Assembly (NCBI GenBank): GCA_021325525.1
Contig: JAJPHB010000079.1
Span: forward strand, 56,442 to 120,441
Reading direction: 5' to 3'
Length of the DNA: 64,000 bases
Source of the DNA: Alphaproteobacteria bacterium
GTDB lineage: Bacteria > Pseudomonadota > Alphaproteobacteria > ATCC43930 > CGMCC-115725
Shown: piece after piece, positions 51,002 through 61,829 of the stretch
Layout: every line of letters starts with the position of its first letter
How positions within the stretch are numbered: the first letter of the stretch is position 1
Made by a program: the position numbers and the translations under genes
The notes under the pieces: generated by a model
The model's database searches: none
Seen by the model: the letters and a program-made list of their open reading frames with translations, nothing else
Told to the model about the DNA's origin: nothing

Positions 51002-51136
51002 GTGAAGCGCACCTATCAACCCAGCAAGCTCGTCCGCAAGCGGCGCCACGGCTTTCGCGCGCGCCTTGCGACCGTCGGCGGGCGCAAAGTTCTCGCCGCC
51101 CGGCGTGCCAAGGGGCGCAAGCGCCTGTCGGCCTAA
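51002..51136 (+). CDS. rpmH: 50S ribosomal protein L34
   Basis: The 44-residue, arginine/lysine-rich product reads [20 protein letters not shown] and ends [11 protein letters not shown], a complete L34. It starts at GTG 51002, often seen for rpmH in alphaproteobacteria. It heads the conserved rpmH-rnpA-yidD-yidC-engB block and is driven by the promoter at 50931-50959. Confidence 0.98.
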   Translation: MKRTYQPSKLVRKRRHGFRARLATVGGRKVLAARRAKGRKRLSA

Positions 51137-51140
51137 ACGG

Positions 51141-51524
51141 GTGCCGGTGGCGAAGCCGATCGCGCGGCTGACGCGGCGAGCGGAGTTTCTGAAGGTTGCG
51201 GCGGCGGGACGAAGGTGGGCGGCGCCTGGCCTCGTCTTGCAGGTGCTTCGGTCCGGAGTTGTGGCGAGCGGGAAGCCGATACGGCTCGGCTTCACCGCCA
51301 GCCGCAAGGTCGGCATCGCCGTCCTTCGCAACCGCGCACGGCGGCGGCTGCGTGCCGCCGCGGCCGAGGTCATGCCGCGACACGCGGCGCCGGGGCACGA
51401 TTACGTGCTGATCGCGCGGGCGGCGACGCCGTCGCGGCCCTATTCGGCGCTGGTCGAGGATTTGTGCACCGCGCTTCGCCGCCTCGGCGTTTACCAAGAG
51501 GCCGTTCCGAGCGACGGTCCGTAA
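51141..51524 (+). CDS. rnpA: Ribonuclease P protein component
   Basis: The product is 127 residues from GTG 51141 (a second GTG is at 51147), 4 bases after rpmH. The RNase P signature is visible: RLTRRAEFLKV near the N-terminus, RLGFTASRKVG, and the RNR motif in AVLRNRARRRLRAA. It assists the catalytic RNA in trimming tRNA 5' leaders. It is the expected second gene of the block. Confidence 0.96.
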   Translation: MPVAKPIARLTRRAEFLKVAAAGRRWAAPGLVLQVLRSGVVASGKPIRLGFTASRKVGIAVLRNRARRRLRAAAAEVMPRHAAPGHDYVLIARAATPSRPYSALVEDLCTALRRLGVYQEAVPSDGP

Positions 51525-51545
51525 GCCTGTAGGAGGGCCTTGCGC

Positions 51546-51815
51546 GTGCTGACACTGCTGCTGCGCGGTCTCGTCCGCCTTTATCAGCTCTTCCTGTCGC
51601 CGATATTGCCGCCGCGCTGCCGCTATCTCCCGACCTGCTCGGACTACGCGCTCGAGGCGCTGGCGCTGCATGGTCCCTTACGGGGAACGTGGCTCGCGCT
51701 GCGGCGTCTTGCGCGCTGTCACCCTTGGGGCGGCAGCGGCTATGATCCGGTACCGCAAGCCCGGGTGGAGCCAGCGCATCCGGGCCGCTGCCGCGCGCCT
51801 TTGCATCACGGCTGA
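51546..51815 (+). CDS. yidD: YidD, membrane protein insertion efficiency factor
   Basis: The product is 89 residues from GTG 51546, 9 bases after AGGAGG; a TTG at 51540 is too close to that site. The conserved core reads [20 protein letters not shown], then DYALEAL and [13 protein letters not shown]. YidD supports YidC-dependent membrane insertion at the inner face of the membrane. It lies between rnpA and yidC as usual. Confidence 0.95.
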   Translation: MLTLLLRGLVRLYQLFLSPILPPRCRYLPTCSDYALEALALHGPLRGTWLALRRLARCHPWGGSGYDPVPQARVEPAHPGRCRAPLHHG

Positions 51816-51854
51816 CCTCGCCGTCCCCACGATTGCCGGAACAATCCCGCCCAG

Positions 51855-53594
51855 ATGGAACAACGTAATCTCATTCTCGCCATCGCGCTTTCGGTCGCGA
51901 TCCTGCTCGGCTTTCAATATTTCTTCGAGCATCCTCGGCTCCAGCACGAGGCGGCGCAGCGGGCGCAGCACACGGAGCAGAAGGCGGCCGGCGGCGGCGC
52001 GGCGAAGGCACCCTCGGCAGCGCCTCCTGCCGGCGCCCCCGCTGCGCCAACGGCGGCTCCTGCCGGCGCCGCGCCCGCGGGCGAGAGCCGCGATGCGGCG
52101 CTCGCGGCGGCTCCGCGCATCAAGATCGACACGCCGCGCCTTCACGGCTCGATCGCCCTCGTCGGCGGCCGGCTCGACGACCTGACCCTGGCGCAATACC
52201 ATGAAACCGTCGATCCGAAGAGCCCGGAGATCGTGCTGCTGTCTCCGGCCGGGACGGCCAGTCCCTATTTCGTCGAATCGGGCTGGGCTCCAGCCGACAA
52301 GTCGGTGAAGGTGCCCGACAGCGACACGAAATGGAACGTCACCGGCGAGGCGCTGACGACGAAGACGCCGGTGACGCTCACCTGGGACAATGGCGCCGGC
52401 TTGCGCTTCACGCGGACGATCAGCGTCGATGACGATTACATGTTCACGGTCGAGCAGAAGGTCGAAAACCATAGCGGCGCGCCGGTCACGCTTTACCCCT
52501 ACGCCTCGGTCACACGCATCGGCACGCCGCCGAGCTCGAGCTACTACATCCTGTTCGAGGGCATGATCGGCAATTTCAACGGCATCCTCAAAGAGGAGAA
52601 GTATTCGGCTCTGAAGCCCGGCGAGCCCGTCACCGCGACCTCGCCCGGCGCCTGGCTTGGCTTCACCGACAAATACTGGCTGACCGCCCTCGTCCCGCCG
52701 CAGGACGAGACCGTCAAGGGCCGCTTCACGCATACGCTGCTCGACCATACCGACCGCTATCAGGCGGATTTCCTCGGCAGCGAGAAAATCGTCCCGGCGG
52801 GCGGCTCGATCGCCGCATCGAGCCGGCTTTTCGCCGGGCCCAAGGTGGTGAAGCTTCTCGACAAGTACCGCGACGAGCTCGGCATCAACAGCTTCGACAA
52901 TGCCGTCGACTGGGGCTGGTTCTACTTCCTGACGAAGCCGATCTTCTTCGCCCTCGATTTCTTCTACGGCGTCATCGGCAATTTCGGCCTCGCCATCCTG
53001 CTGCTGACCGTGCTCGTCAAGCTGCTCTTCTTCCCGCTCGCCAACAAATCCTACAAGGCGATGAGCAAGATGAAGCTGCTGCAGCCGGAAATGATGAAGC
53101 TGCGCGAGAAGTTCGGCGACGACAAGCAGCGCCTTAACGAGGAGATGATGGCGCTCTACAAGCGCGTCGGCGCCAATCCGCTGGCGGGCTGCCTGCCGAT
53201 CGTCGTGCAGATCCCGGTCTTCTTCTCGCTCTACAAGGTGCTCTACGTCACGATTGAGATGCGCCAGGCGCCGTTCTACGGCTGGATCCGCGACCTGTCG
53301 GCGCCGGACCCCACCTCGTTCGCCAACCTCTTCGGCCTCATCCCCTGGCACCCGCCGGCCTTCCTGATGATCGGCGCCTGGCCGCTCATCATGGGCGCGA
53401 CGATGTTTCTCCAGCAGAAGCTGAACCCGCAGCCGGCTGACCCGGTACAAGCCAAGATGTTCATGTTCCTGCCGATCATGTTCACCTACATGCTGGCGTC
53501 CTTCCCGGCCGGACTCGTCATCTACTGGGCGTGGAACAACACCCTCTCCGTCATTCAGCAATGGGTGATCATGCACCGCGCCGGAGCGGCGTGA
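51855..53594 (+). CDS. yidC: Membrane protein insertase YidC
   Basis: The product is 579 residues. The N-terminal membrane segment (NLILAIALSVAILLGFQYFF) is followed by an Ala/Pro-rich linker (about 30-90) and the large periplasmic domain. The insertase core (about 350-575) contains KSYKAMSKMKLLQPEMMKLR and NPLAGCLPIVVQIPVFFSLY, with five transmembrane helices. It inserts Sec-dependent and Sec-independent inner-membrane proteins. The stop overlaps the engB start (GTGA). Confidence 0.97.
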   Translation: MEQRNLILAIALSVAILLGFQYFFEHPRLQHEAAQRAQHTEQKAAGGGAAKAPSAAPPAGAPAAPTAAPAGAAPAGESRDAALAAAPRIKIDTPRLHGSIALVGGRLDDLTLAQYHETVDPKSPEIVLLSPAGTASPYFVESGWAPADKSVKVPDSDTKWNVTGEALTTKTPVTLTWDNGAGLRFTRTISVDDDYMFTVEQKVENHSGAPVTLYPYASVTRIGTPPSSSYYILFEGMIGNFNGILKEEKYSALKPGEPVTATSPGAWLGFTDKYWLTALVPPQDETVKGRFTHTLLDHTDRYQADFLGSEKIVPAGGSIAASSRLFAGPKVVKLLDKYRDELGINSFDNAVDWGWFYFLTKPIFFALDFFYGVIGNFGLAILLLTVLVKLLFFPLANKSYKAMSKMKLLQPEMMKLREKFGDDKQRLNEEMMALYKRVGANPLAGCLPIVVQIPVFFSLYKVLYVTIEMRQAPFYGWIRDLSAPDPTSFANLFGLIPWHPPAFLMIGAWPLIMGATMFLQQKLNPQPADPVQAKMFMFLPIMFTYMLASFPAGLVIYWAWNNTLSVIQQWVIMHRAGAA

Positions 53595-54262
53595 TCGAGC
53601 GAAGAGCACCGGGAGACGCCGCGTCCGACGAGGCGGCGCTCGAAACAGGCCGCCGCCTCTTCGCCCGGGAATGCACCTTCCTCGCCGGCGCCGCCACGCT
53701 TGCTGCGCTGCCGCCCGACGGCTTGCCCGAAATCGCCTTTGCCGGCCGTTCCAATGTCGGCAAGTCGAGCCTTCTCAACGCCCTCACCGGACGCAGCGCC
53801 CTCGCCCGGACCTCGCACACGCCGGGACGGACGCGGCAGCTCAATTTTTTCTCGCTCGGCGGTCGCCTCGTCCTCGTCGATATGCCGGGCTACGGCTATG
53901 CGGAGGCGCCGAAGCGCGAAATCGCGCGCTGGACGGAGCTCATTCGCCTCTATCTCGCGGGGCGCGCCTCGCTCCGCCGCGTCTGCCTCCTCATCGATGC
54001 GCGCCATGGCATCAAGGACACGGACCGACCGCTGATGGCGATGCTCGATGCGGCCGCCGTGTCCTTCCAGCTCGTCCTCACCAAGGCCGACAAGGTGCGC
54101 GAAGCCGAGCTGGCGGCGCGCCTCGATGCGCTCGCCGCCGAGCTCGCGCGTCATGTGGCGGCCCATCCCGTCATCGAGGTGACGAGCGCCCGCGAGGGAC
54201 GCGGCATCGCCGAGCTCCGCGCCGGGCTCGCGGCGCTGGCGGCGCCGGAAGAGGCGCGTTAG
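53591..54262 (+). CDS. engB: Ribosome biogenesis GTPase EngB/YsxC
   Basis: The product is 223 residues from GTG 53591, overlapping the yidC stop by 4 bases. G motifs are intact: [14 protein letters not shown] (G1), the [11 protein letters not shown] switch (G2), [12 protein letters not shown] (G3) and LTKADKV (G4). It acts in 50S subunit assembly in the cytoplasm. It is followed after 13 bases by argB, as in many Hyphomicrobiales. Confidence 0.96.
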   Translation: MIERRAPGDAASDEAALETGRRLFARECTFLAGAATLAALPPDGLPEIAFAGRSNVGKSSLLNALTGRSALARTSHTPGRTRQLNFFSLGGRLVLVDMPGYGYAEAPKREIARWTELIRLYLAGRASLRRVCLLIDARHGIKDTDRPLMAMLDAAAVSFQLVLTKADKVREAELAARLDALAAELARHVAAHPVIEVTSAREGRGIAELRAGLAALAAPEEAR

Positions 54263-54275
54263 ACTCGGTGGCGCG

Positions 54276-55211
54276 ATGAACGAGAAGCCGAACACCCTCG
54301 CCGCCGCCCTTGCGCATGCCTCGGAGAAGGCCGCCGTGCTCGCCGAGGCACTGCCTTATATGCGCCGCTACGCCGGCAAGACGATCCTCGTCAAATACGG
54401 CGGCCATGCGATGGGCGATGCCGTTCTCGGCGACAGCTTCGCCCGCGACGTGGTGCTGCTGAAGCAGGTCGGCATCAACCCCATCGTCGTCCATGGCGGC
54501 GGGCCGCAGATCGGGCAGATGCTGGAGCGGCTCAAGATCAAATCGGCCTTCGTCGATGGGCTGCGCGTCACCGACCAGGCGACGGTCGAAATCGTCGAGA
54601 TGGTGCTCTCCGGCTCGATCAACAAGCAGCTCGCCGCGGCCATCAATCGCGCCGGCGGCACCGCCATCGGGCTCTCTGGCAAGGATGGCGCCCTCATCCG
54701 CGCGCGCAAGCTCGAGCGCCGGCGGCGCGATCCCGACAGCAACATCGAAAGGCTGCTCGATCTCGGCTTCGTCGGCGAGGTCGAACGCGTCAACGCCGCC
54801 ATGCTCGACGGTTTCGCCCGCTCCGACATCATCCCGGTCATCGCGCCGATCGGCGTCGGCGCCGCCGGCGAGACCTTCAACATCAACGCCGACACCGTAG
54901 CGGGCGCCGTCGCCGCGGCGGTGCGAGCGACGCGCTTCCTGCTCCTCACCGATGTCGCCGGCGTGCTCGACCGCGAGAAGCGGCTCCTCCCCGAACTTTC
55001 CGCCGCCGAGGCGCGCGCCATGATCGCCGATGGCACGATCAGCGGCGGCATGATCCCCAAGGTCGAGACCTGCCTCGAAGCGGTGGATGGCGGCGTCGAG
55101 GCCGCCGTCATCCTCGATGGACGCATGGAGCACGCGATCCTGCTCGAACTCTTCACCGAGGGCGCCGGAACGCTGATCCGCGGAGCCGCGCCGGCAGGAG
55201 GCGTCACATGA
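54276..55211 (+). CDS. argB: Acetylglutamate kinase
   Basis: The 311-residue product shows KYGGHAM (about 40), [13 protein letters not shown] (about 73-85), the substrate motif LSGKDGALI, and the C-terminal [10 protein letters not shown] motif. The N-terminal extension (residues 1-30) is typical of the hexameric, arginine-inhibited form. It phosphorylates N-acetylglutamate in arginine synthesis. The stop overlaps the start of the VOC gene (ATGA). Confidence 0.96.
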   Translation: MNEKPNTLAAALAHASEKAAVLAEALPYMRRYAGKTILVKYGGHAMGDAVLGDSFARDVVLLKQVGINPIVVHGGGPQIGQMLERLKIKSAFVDGLRVTDQATVEIVEMVLSGSINKQLAAAINRAGGTAIGLSGKDGALIRARKLERRRRDPDSNIERLLDLGFVGEVERVNAAMLDGFARSDIIPVIAPIGVGAAGETFNINADTVAGAVAAAVRATRFLLLTDVAGVLDREKRLLPELSAAEARAMIADGTISGGMIPKVETCLEAVDGGVEAAVILDGRMEHAILLELFTEGAGTLIRGAAPAGGVT

Positions 55212-55636
55212 AGGTGCATGCGCCGCCGGCGATCGCTATTGCCGCGCTCGACCATGTCGTGCTGCGCGTCGCCGATCTCGAACGCGCGACCGCCTTCTAC
55301 CGCGACGTCCTGCTCTGCCCGGTCGAGAAATGGCAGCCGGAGCTCGGGCTTCTCCAGCTTCGCGCCGGCAGCGCCCTCATCGACCTCGTGACCCTCGACG
55401 GCAAGCTCGGCCGGGAGGGCGGGGCCGGGCCGGGCGCGACGGGCCGCAACATGGACCATTTCTGCCTGCGCCTCGAAAGCTTCGACGAGGCGGCCTTGCG
55501 CGCGCATCTCGAAGCCCATGGCGTCGCGATCGGCGAGACCGGGGAGCGCTATGGCGCCACCGGGACCGGCCGCTCCCTCTATATAAAAGATCCGGACGGC
55601 AACACGGTCGAGCTGAAGGCGCCGCCGGCCAGCTGA
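55208..55636 (+). CDS. VOC-family protein (glyoxalase/bleomycin resistance fold)
   Basis: The 142-residue product has the paired beta-alpha-beta modules: [20 protein letters not shown] (about 15-35) and [20 protein letters not shown] (about 82-102), ending [15 protein letters not shown]. The likely metal ligands are the two histidines and the glutamate of VELK. The substrate is unknown; it is not glyoxalase I proper. It is coupled to argB by an ATGA overlap. Confidence 0.9.
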   Translation: MKVHAPPAIAIAALDHVVLRVADLERATAFYRDVLLCPVEKWQPELGLLQLRAGSALIDLVTLDGKLGREGGAGPGATGRNMDHFCLRLESFDEAALRAHLEAHGVAIGETGERYGATGTGRSLYIKDPDGNTVELKAPPAS

Positions 55637-55673
55637 ATTGCCGCCTTCGATGCCGTGAACGGAAGCGCGAGCG

Positions 55674-56484
55674 TCACGCGCCGCCTCGTTCCCGACGCGA
55701 TCCTCGCCGCGCCTCGGCGAGGCGGGCGAGCTCCGTCTCGATGAATCCGCCGGGGTCACGAAAGAAAGCGGCGTAGCGCTGGACATGCGTGATCTCGGCG
55801 TGTTCGCGCGATGGATGCCGCGGTGTCCGAAGAGCAGAAGGTCGGCGCCGGGACAGGCCATGAGGAGCGGCGAGTGCGTCGCGATGATGCATTGCACGGT
55901 GCCGGCCTCGCGGTGCTCGGCATCAGCGCCAGGAATTCGAGTTGGCGGTCGGCAGAGAGCGCGGCTTCGGGCTCATCGAACCGGTAGAGGCAGCGGCGAG
56001 CGGCGCCGAGCCGGGCGGAGAAGAAGCCGAGGAAGGTTTCGCCATGGCTGCGGTGATGAAGGCTTCGCCGACCCCATGGCGGAACCCGGTTGTTGTCCGC
56101 GCGATAGGCGGCCTCGACGTAATCGACGAAGTTGAAGAAGCTCTCGGCGCGGAAGAAGATGCCTTCGACTCGGGGCAGCCAGGAGAAGCGCAGGGCGGCG
56201 GCGAGACCGCCATCCTCCTCCTCCGTGCCATAGCGGTTGTCGCGGCTGCCGCCTTGCGTGTTGAAGCCGCTGTTGCGGGCGATGGCTTCGAGGAGGCTCG
56301 ACTTGCCCGTGCCGTTCTCGCCGACGAAGATTGTGACAGGCCGCCTGAAGTCGAGGTCGAGACCACCGCCGCCGAAGATCGGCAAGGTGAAGGAATGGCG
56401 CCCGGCCTCGGCCTTCTCGGGAATTGTCGCGACCCGCCGCAGGAACGGCGCGCGGAGGCCAGAGCGCGAGGCGCTACGCCTCAT
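55674..56484 (-). pseudogene. AAA-family (SMC/RecF-like, AAA_21) ATPase with two frameshifts
   Basis: The first part starts at ATG 56484 and has Walker A VGENGTGKSSLLEA and the DEP region RFDEPEAALSADRQLEFLAL. The frame then breaks near 55920: the continuation (QCIIATHSPLLMACPGADLL) is in a different frame. It breaks again near 55800, where the true end (EITHVQRYAAFFRDPGGFIE) resumes in the third frame. Each break is explained by one missing base. Pieced together the protein would be about 270 residues, the usual size for this small ABC-type ATPase family. It is either a recently broken gene or affected by sequencing errors. Confidence 0.85.
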
Positions 56485-56628
56485 TCCACCCCCCGCCTCG
56501 TTGCGACGCCCTACCGGCTTCCGGCGGCACCGCGATTTCGCTACCCTGCGGCCGCTCGGCGCCGGCTCGGTCCCGGGCCGGGCGATATTTTGCGGCATGG
56601 CTGACTGCATGGAGAATGCGAACATAAA

Positions 56629-57327
56629 GTGAACGACATCGGATTGCAACCACGGCGCGCGATGACGGAGGTCGAGACCTGGATTTTCGATCTCGACAAC
56701 ACGCTTTACCCCGCCTCCTGCCGGCTTTTCGAGCAGGTCCAGGAGCGGATGAACGAGTTCATCGCCGAATTCCTCGGCGTCGGCCTCGACGAGGCGAAGC
56801 GCCTGCGCAGCCAGTATTTCCGCGAGCATGGCACGACGCTGAGCGGCCTCATGAAGGTGCATGGCCTCGATCCCGAACGCTTCCTCGACCATGTGCACCG
56901 GATCGACCTGACGGCCGTACCCCGCGATCCGGCCCTTGCGGCGGCGCTGGCGAACCTGCCCGGCCGCAAGCTCGTCTTCACCAACGGCTCGCGCCGCCAC
57001 GCCGAGAACGTGCTCGGCCATTTGGGCCTCGCCCCGCAATTCTCCGGCATTTTCGACATCGCCGCCTGCGGCTATCTGCCGAAGCCCGACCCAGCCGGCT
57101 ATGCGGCGCTGGTGCGGCGGTTCGAGATCATCCCCAGCCGCACCGTCATGATCGAGGACATGGCAAAGAACCTCGCGCCGGCGGCGGCGCTCGGCATGAC
57201 GACGGTATGGTTGCGCGGCACCGTCGATTGGGCGGTCGAGGGAGCCGACGCCGATTACATCCACTACACCGTCGACGCGCTGACGCCGTGGCTTGCCGGG
57301 ATAGCGGCCGACCGAGGATCGGGCTAG
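56629..57327 (+). CDS. HAD-family pyrimidine 5'-nucleotidase-like hydrolase
   Basis: The product is 232 residues from GTG 56629; ATG 56662 is an equally plausible start, and neither has a strong ribosome site. The HAD motifs are complete: DLDNTLYP (I), FTNGSRRHAENVL (II), KPDPAGYAAL (III) and MIEDMAKNLAPAAALGM (IV). The sequence matches the SDT1/PHM8-like pyrimidine 5'-nucleotidase branch. Cytoplasmic phosphatase acting on nucleoside monophosphates by homology. Convergent with frmA. Confidence 0.88.
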   Translation: MNDIGLQPRRAMTEVETWIFDLDNTLYPASCRLFEQVQERMNEFIAEFLGVGLDEAKRLRSQYFREHGTTLSGLMKVHGLDPERFLDHVHRIDLTAVPRDPALAAALANLPGRKLVFTNGSRRHAENVLGHLGLAPQFSGIFDIAACGYLPKPDPAGYAALVRRFEIIPSRTVMIEDMAKNLAPAAALGMTTVWLRGTVDWAVEGADADYIHYTVDALTPWLAGIAADRGSG

Positions 57328-57334
57328 GCGCCCT

Positions 57335-57355
57335 GAGCCGCTCGCCGCGCGGCTC
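57335..57355. terminator. Possible hairpin terminator between convergent genes
   Basis: GAGCCGC and GCGGCTC form a perfect 7-bp stem with a 7-base loop, lying between the stops of the HAD gene and frmA. It lacks a T-tract, so it may act only as an mRNA 3' end stabiliser. Confidence 0.35.
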
Positions 57356-57371
57356 CGGCAACCTCGCGTCT

Positions 57372-58484
<1,113 letters not shown>

Positions 58485-58590
58485 TCACCTCCATTGAACG
58501 AATGCGCGGCCCGGCTCCGATCCTCCGCCGGAGCCGGGACGCCGAATGCCAGCCGAATGTCTTGTGCCGACGGCTTGCGAGGCGGCGCGG

Positions 58591-59169
58591 CTACGCCTGA
58601 AGCACGCCCTTCGCCTTCGCCGTGTGCGTCGCGATCGCGTCCATCAGCGCCGGCGACAGGCAGTCATAGGGTTCGAGGTGCAGCTCGCGGAGCCGCGCCC
58701 GGACCGCGCCCATCTGATCGGGCTTCGTTCCCGATTCGATGATCGAGGAGACGAAGGCGGCGAATTCGGGCGGCGCCCAGCCGGTCTCCTTCGAGAGCTC
58801 GGTATGGATGAAATCGAAGCCGTAGAAGGGATGGCCCTTGTTCTCGATGCGGCCATACATGTGAACGCCGCAATCTTTACAGGCATAGCGCTGAATGACG
58901 GCCGAGGAATCGACCACCTTCAGCTTGCCCGCGTTCGCCGTGACTTTGAGGTTGTCGCGCGGCACGACGGCGACAAGCGAGAAGAGAGCGCCCTCCGGCT
59001 TCCAGCATTTGGTGCAGCCGCAGACATGGTTGTGCGCGCAATTGCCCTTGATGCTGACCTCGACCGGGTTCGTGCGGCATTTGCAGACGAGGGTGCCGCC
59101 GGCGAAGGACGCTGCCCCGGGCTTCACGCCGTTATCGACGGACGGATGAATCGAAATCATGCTGGCCAT
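58591..59169 (-). CDS. gfa: S-(hydroxymethyl)glutathione synthase (GFA family)
   Basis: The 192-residue product starts at ATG 59169 with a GGGAG site 6 bases upstream. GFA cysteine motifs are present: [13 protein letters not shown], then [20 protein letters not shown] and [13 protein letters not shown], which bind two zinc ions. [14 protein letters not shown] is the family's conserved middle. It promotes formation of S-hydroxymethylglutathione from formaldehyde and glutathione, feeding FrmA. Confidence 0.94.
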   Translation of the reverse strand: MASMISIHPSVDNGVKPGAASFAGGTLVCKCRTNPVEVSIKGNCAHNHVCGCTKCWKPEGALFSLVAVVPRDNLKVTANAGKLKVVDSSAVIQRYACKDCGVHMYGRIENKGHPFYGFDFIHTELSKETGWAPPEFAAFVSSIIESGTKPDQMGAVRARLRELHLEPYDCLSPALMDAIATHTAKAKGVLQA

Positions 59170-59303
59170 GATGATCTCCCTTTCCGTGCTTCTCTTCTCG
59201 CGCCGCCCGCAGCGCCGGTTCAGCACGTTCACCGGCCGCCGCGGAAAAGGGTAATCCGGCGCCGTCCTCTGTCAATCTCGGGAGGCGGCGCCGGCTCGCC
59301 TCG

Positions 59304-60554
59304 TCAGGCCGGCCATTGAATGTGGCAGCCCGTCTCCTCGACGGGACCCGCCGCCTTCTCGCCCGGCACGAGCGAGCGCACCTTGAAGAGGTCGTTGGGA
59401 TCGCCCTGAGGCTTCTGCGCCTCGCCCGCGAAGACGGTCGCCATCAGCTCGTGGTCGCCCGCGCGGTATTCGACCGTGCCGGGCTGGAGCGCCACTTCGG
59501 GCGGCAGCTTCAAGCCCTGCATCGCCTGCGCCATCTTGACGCCGTCGAGGCTCTTGGCCGCGGCGGCGGCGAGCGCCACCGTGTTGACCGCGACGAAGCC
59601 GAACCAGTGCCGGGCCGTCGCGATCTTGCCGGTCGCCTTCTTCACATCGGCGACGAACTCCTTCACATGCGGCACGTCGGGCTGATTCCAGTACCACTCC
59701 ATGACCCACCAACCGATGCGCGCCTCGTTCGGCAGCGCCAGCAGGCTTTCGAGCTCGAGGAGCGAGCCGCCGAGCGCCATCTGCTTGTCGAGGCCGAACT
59801 GGACGAACTGCTTCAGGCTGTTCACCTGGTCGACGCCGCCCATGACGTTGATGAGCACTTGCGGGCCGTAGGATTTGGCCTTGATGAGATAGGCCGAGTA
59901 ATCGACCGTGCCGATCGGCACGAGATCGCCGGCCGAGGTGCCGCCATGCTCCTTCAGCTTCTTCTCGAAGGCGGCCTGCACCGAATGGCCGTAGGCGTAG
60001 TCGGGCGTGATGAAGTACCACTTCTTGCCGAACTTCTCGATGAGGGTGTCGGCGATCGCGTTGGCGTCCATCGTCGTCGTGTTGCAGACGCGGAAGACGT
60101 TCCAGCGGCAGTCCTTGCCGGTGATGGGATCGGTATGGCCGCCTGGCACGATATGCAGCTTCTTCTTCTCGTTCGTCACTTGCGACATCGCATAGGCGAT
60201 GCCGGAATTGACATCGCCGAGGACGACATCGACCTGGTCGCGGTCGATGAGCTTGCGCGTCTTCTGAACGCCGGTCCCGGTATCATTCGCCGAATCCTCG
60301 ACGAGGAGCTCGAGCGACCGGCCCAAGACGCCGCCGGCCTTGTTGATCCGCTCGACCGCGAGCTTGGCCCCCTCGACCTCGCTCTGCGCCAGGGCGGCAT
60401 AGACGCCGGTGATGGGATCGACCATGCCGATCTTCACCGGGGTCTCGCCGCGCGCCGCGATGATGAAGGGCGATGCGACCTGCAAGGCGACGACGGCAGC
60501 GCCGCCTTTGAGGACCGTGCGGCGGCTCGGGATGTTCGATAGCAACAAGGACAT
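59304..60554 (-). CDS. Periplasmic binding protein, branched-chain amino-acid ABC type, Tat-exported
   Basis: The 416-residue product carries a twin-arginine-like signal (IPSRRTVLKGGAAVVALQVA, ending near AARG). The binding protein follows with KIGMVDPITGVYAALAQSEV, GGVLGRSLELLVEDSAND, and VLGDVNSGIAYAM, typical of Leu/Ile/Val- or urea/amide-type type I periplasmic proteins. Trp-rich GWWVMEWYWNQ lines part of the C-terminal lobe. It diverges from livHMGF, its likely partner transporter. The ligand (amino acid, amide or urea) is undetermined. Confidence 0.9.
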   Translation of the reverse strand: MSLLLSNIPSRRTVLKGGAAVVALQVASPFIIAARGETPVKIGMVDPITGVYAALAQSEVEGAKLAVERINKAGGVLGRSLELLVEDSANDTGTGVQKTRKLIDRDQVDVVLGDVNSGIAYAMSQVTNEKKKLHIVPGGHTDPITGKDCRWNVFRVCNTTTMDANAIADTLIEKFGKKWYFITPDYAYGHSVQAAFEKKLKEHGGTSAGDLVPIGTVDYSAYLIKAKSYGPQVLINVMGGVDQVNSLKQFVQFGLDKQMALGGSLLELESLLALPNEARIGWWVMEWYWNQPDVPHVKEFVADVKKATGKIATARHWFGFVAVNTVALAAAAAKSLDGVKMAQAMQGLKLPPEVALQPGTVEYRAGDHELMATVFAGEAQKPQGDPNDLFKVRSLVPGEKAAGPVEETGCHIQWPA

Positions 60555-60959
60555 TCTTTCGCTCCCTGAGGTTGGTTATTGCTTCTTCAGCCTTAGACTA
60601 GCGCGAAACCCGCATTCGGCGCGCGCAAAATTTGGCCGTTGAATATCGCGCCGGGATGAACATACTGCCCTGGCCGCCGGCGAGCGGCCGAAAAATGAAG
60701 GCGGCGAAGCCGCTCGACGGTTGGACAGGGAGCGACAATGATGACCGAGACAAGGGAACGTGCGCTTGCCGGCTGATCGGCCGCAGCGCTCGCCGTCACC
60801 CTCCGACACCGTCATCGCGAGCGCGAAGCGATCCAGCCTGCGGCGAGATCGCTCGATGGCTTGGTCCCGGACTCGCGATACCGACGCCGGGGTGGCGACG
60901 GATGCGGCTGGCGTCGCGCCGTCGCGCCCGAAGCGCATCGCGCGCGCGGACATTCCGCG
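60555..60959. promoter_or_regulatory. Divergent region between the binding protein and livH, with degenerate palindromic repeat
   Basis: This 405-base gap must hold promoters for both directions. Nearest the binding-protein start it is slightly AT-richer (GGTTGGTTATTGCTTC), but I see no clear -35/-10 pair. Positions 60809-60886 contain a degenerate inverted element described separately. The rest shows no coding sequence I would accept. Confidence 0.5.
60809..60886. repeat. Degenerate intergenic palindromic repeat
   Basis: The left end CCGTCATCGCGAGCGCGAAG and right end ACTCGCGATACCGACG are near inverted copies (CGTCATCGCGAG versus CTCGCGATaccGACG). This recalls the widespread alphaproteobacterial repeat with ends like CGTCATTGCGAG. 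It is partial and decayed. Confidence 0.55.
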
Positions 60960-61829
60960 ATGACCCAGCTCATCCTTTTCAACATCACGAACGGCCTCAT
61001 CACCGGGGCCTTCTACGTGCTCATGGCGCTCGGCCTTTCGCTCATCCTCAATCTCTCGGGCGTCATCAACTTCGCGCATGGCGGCTTCCTCGCCATCGGC
61101 GGTTATCTCGCCTATTCGCTGAACCCTTATCTCGGCTTCTGGGGCGCCTTGCTCGTCTCGCCGCTGCTGACGGCGCTGCTGGGGCTCGCCATCGAGCGCG
61201 GCCTCATCCGCCGCCTCTACGGCCGCGACCCGCTCTACAGCCTCCTCCTCACCTTCGGCCTCGCCTTCATCTTCGAGGACGGCACACGCTTCCTCTGGGG
61301 CGCGCAAGGGCTGCCGGTCTCGATCCCCGCCTTCATGGCGCAGCCGCTCAGCCTCGACCTCTTCTTCATCACCGGCTATCGCCTCTTCATGGTCGGCACG
61401 GTGGCGGTCGCCGTGGCCGGCCTCTTCGCCTTCCTGCGCTACACGCGGATCGGCGTCCGCATCCGCGCCGGGACGCTCGACCTCGAGACGGTGTCCTCGC
61501 TCGGCGTCAATATCCGGGCCCTGCGCTCGTTCAACTTCGCCGTCGGCATCTTCCTCGCGGGTCTCGCCGGCGTCCTCGCCGGGGGGCAGCTCGGCCTCGA
61601 GCCGACGATGGGGACGGGCCTCCTCATGCCGAGCTTCATCGCCATCATCGTCGGCGGAGTCGGCAGCCTGCCGGGCACGCTCTTGGGCGGCCTCCTCATC
61701 GGCGTCGCCGCCGGCGTCACCACGGTCTTCTTCCCCTCGGCGAGCGAGGCCGTCATCTACATCATGATGGCCGTCGTCCTCCTCATCCGGCCGCGCGGTC
61801 TTCTCGGCGAGGAAGGCCTCCTCACATGA
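60960..61829 (+). CDS. livH: ABC transporter permease LivH
   Basis: The product is 289 residues from ATG 60960; the frame is open further upstream but that is non-coding. About eight hydrophobic segments are present, with the LivH signature GLSLILNLSGVINFAHGGFL near residues 24-43 and GLLIGVAAGV near the C-terminus. It pairs with LivM to form the channel. The stop overlaps livM (ATGA). Confidence 0.95.
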   Translation: MTQLILFNITNGLITGAFYVLMALGLSLILNLSGVINFAHGGFLAIGGYLAYSLNPYLGFWGALLVSPLLTALLGLAIERGLIRRLYGRDPLYSLLLTFGLAFIFEDGTRFLWGAQGLPVSIPAFMAQPLSLDLFFITGYRLFMVGTVAVAVAGLFAFLRYTRIGVRIRAGTLDLETVSSLGVNIRALRSFNFAVGIFLAGLAGVLAGGQLGLEPTMGTGLLMPSFIAIIVGGVGSLPGTLLGGLLIGVAAGVTTVFFPSASEAVIYIMMAVVLLIRPRGLLGEEGLLT

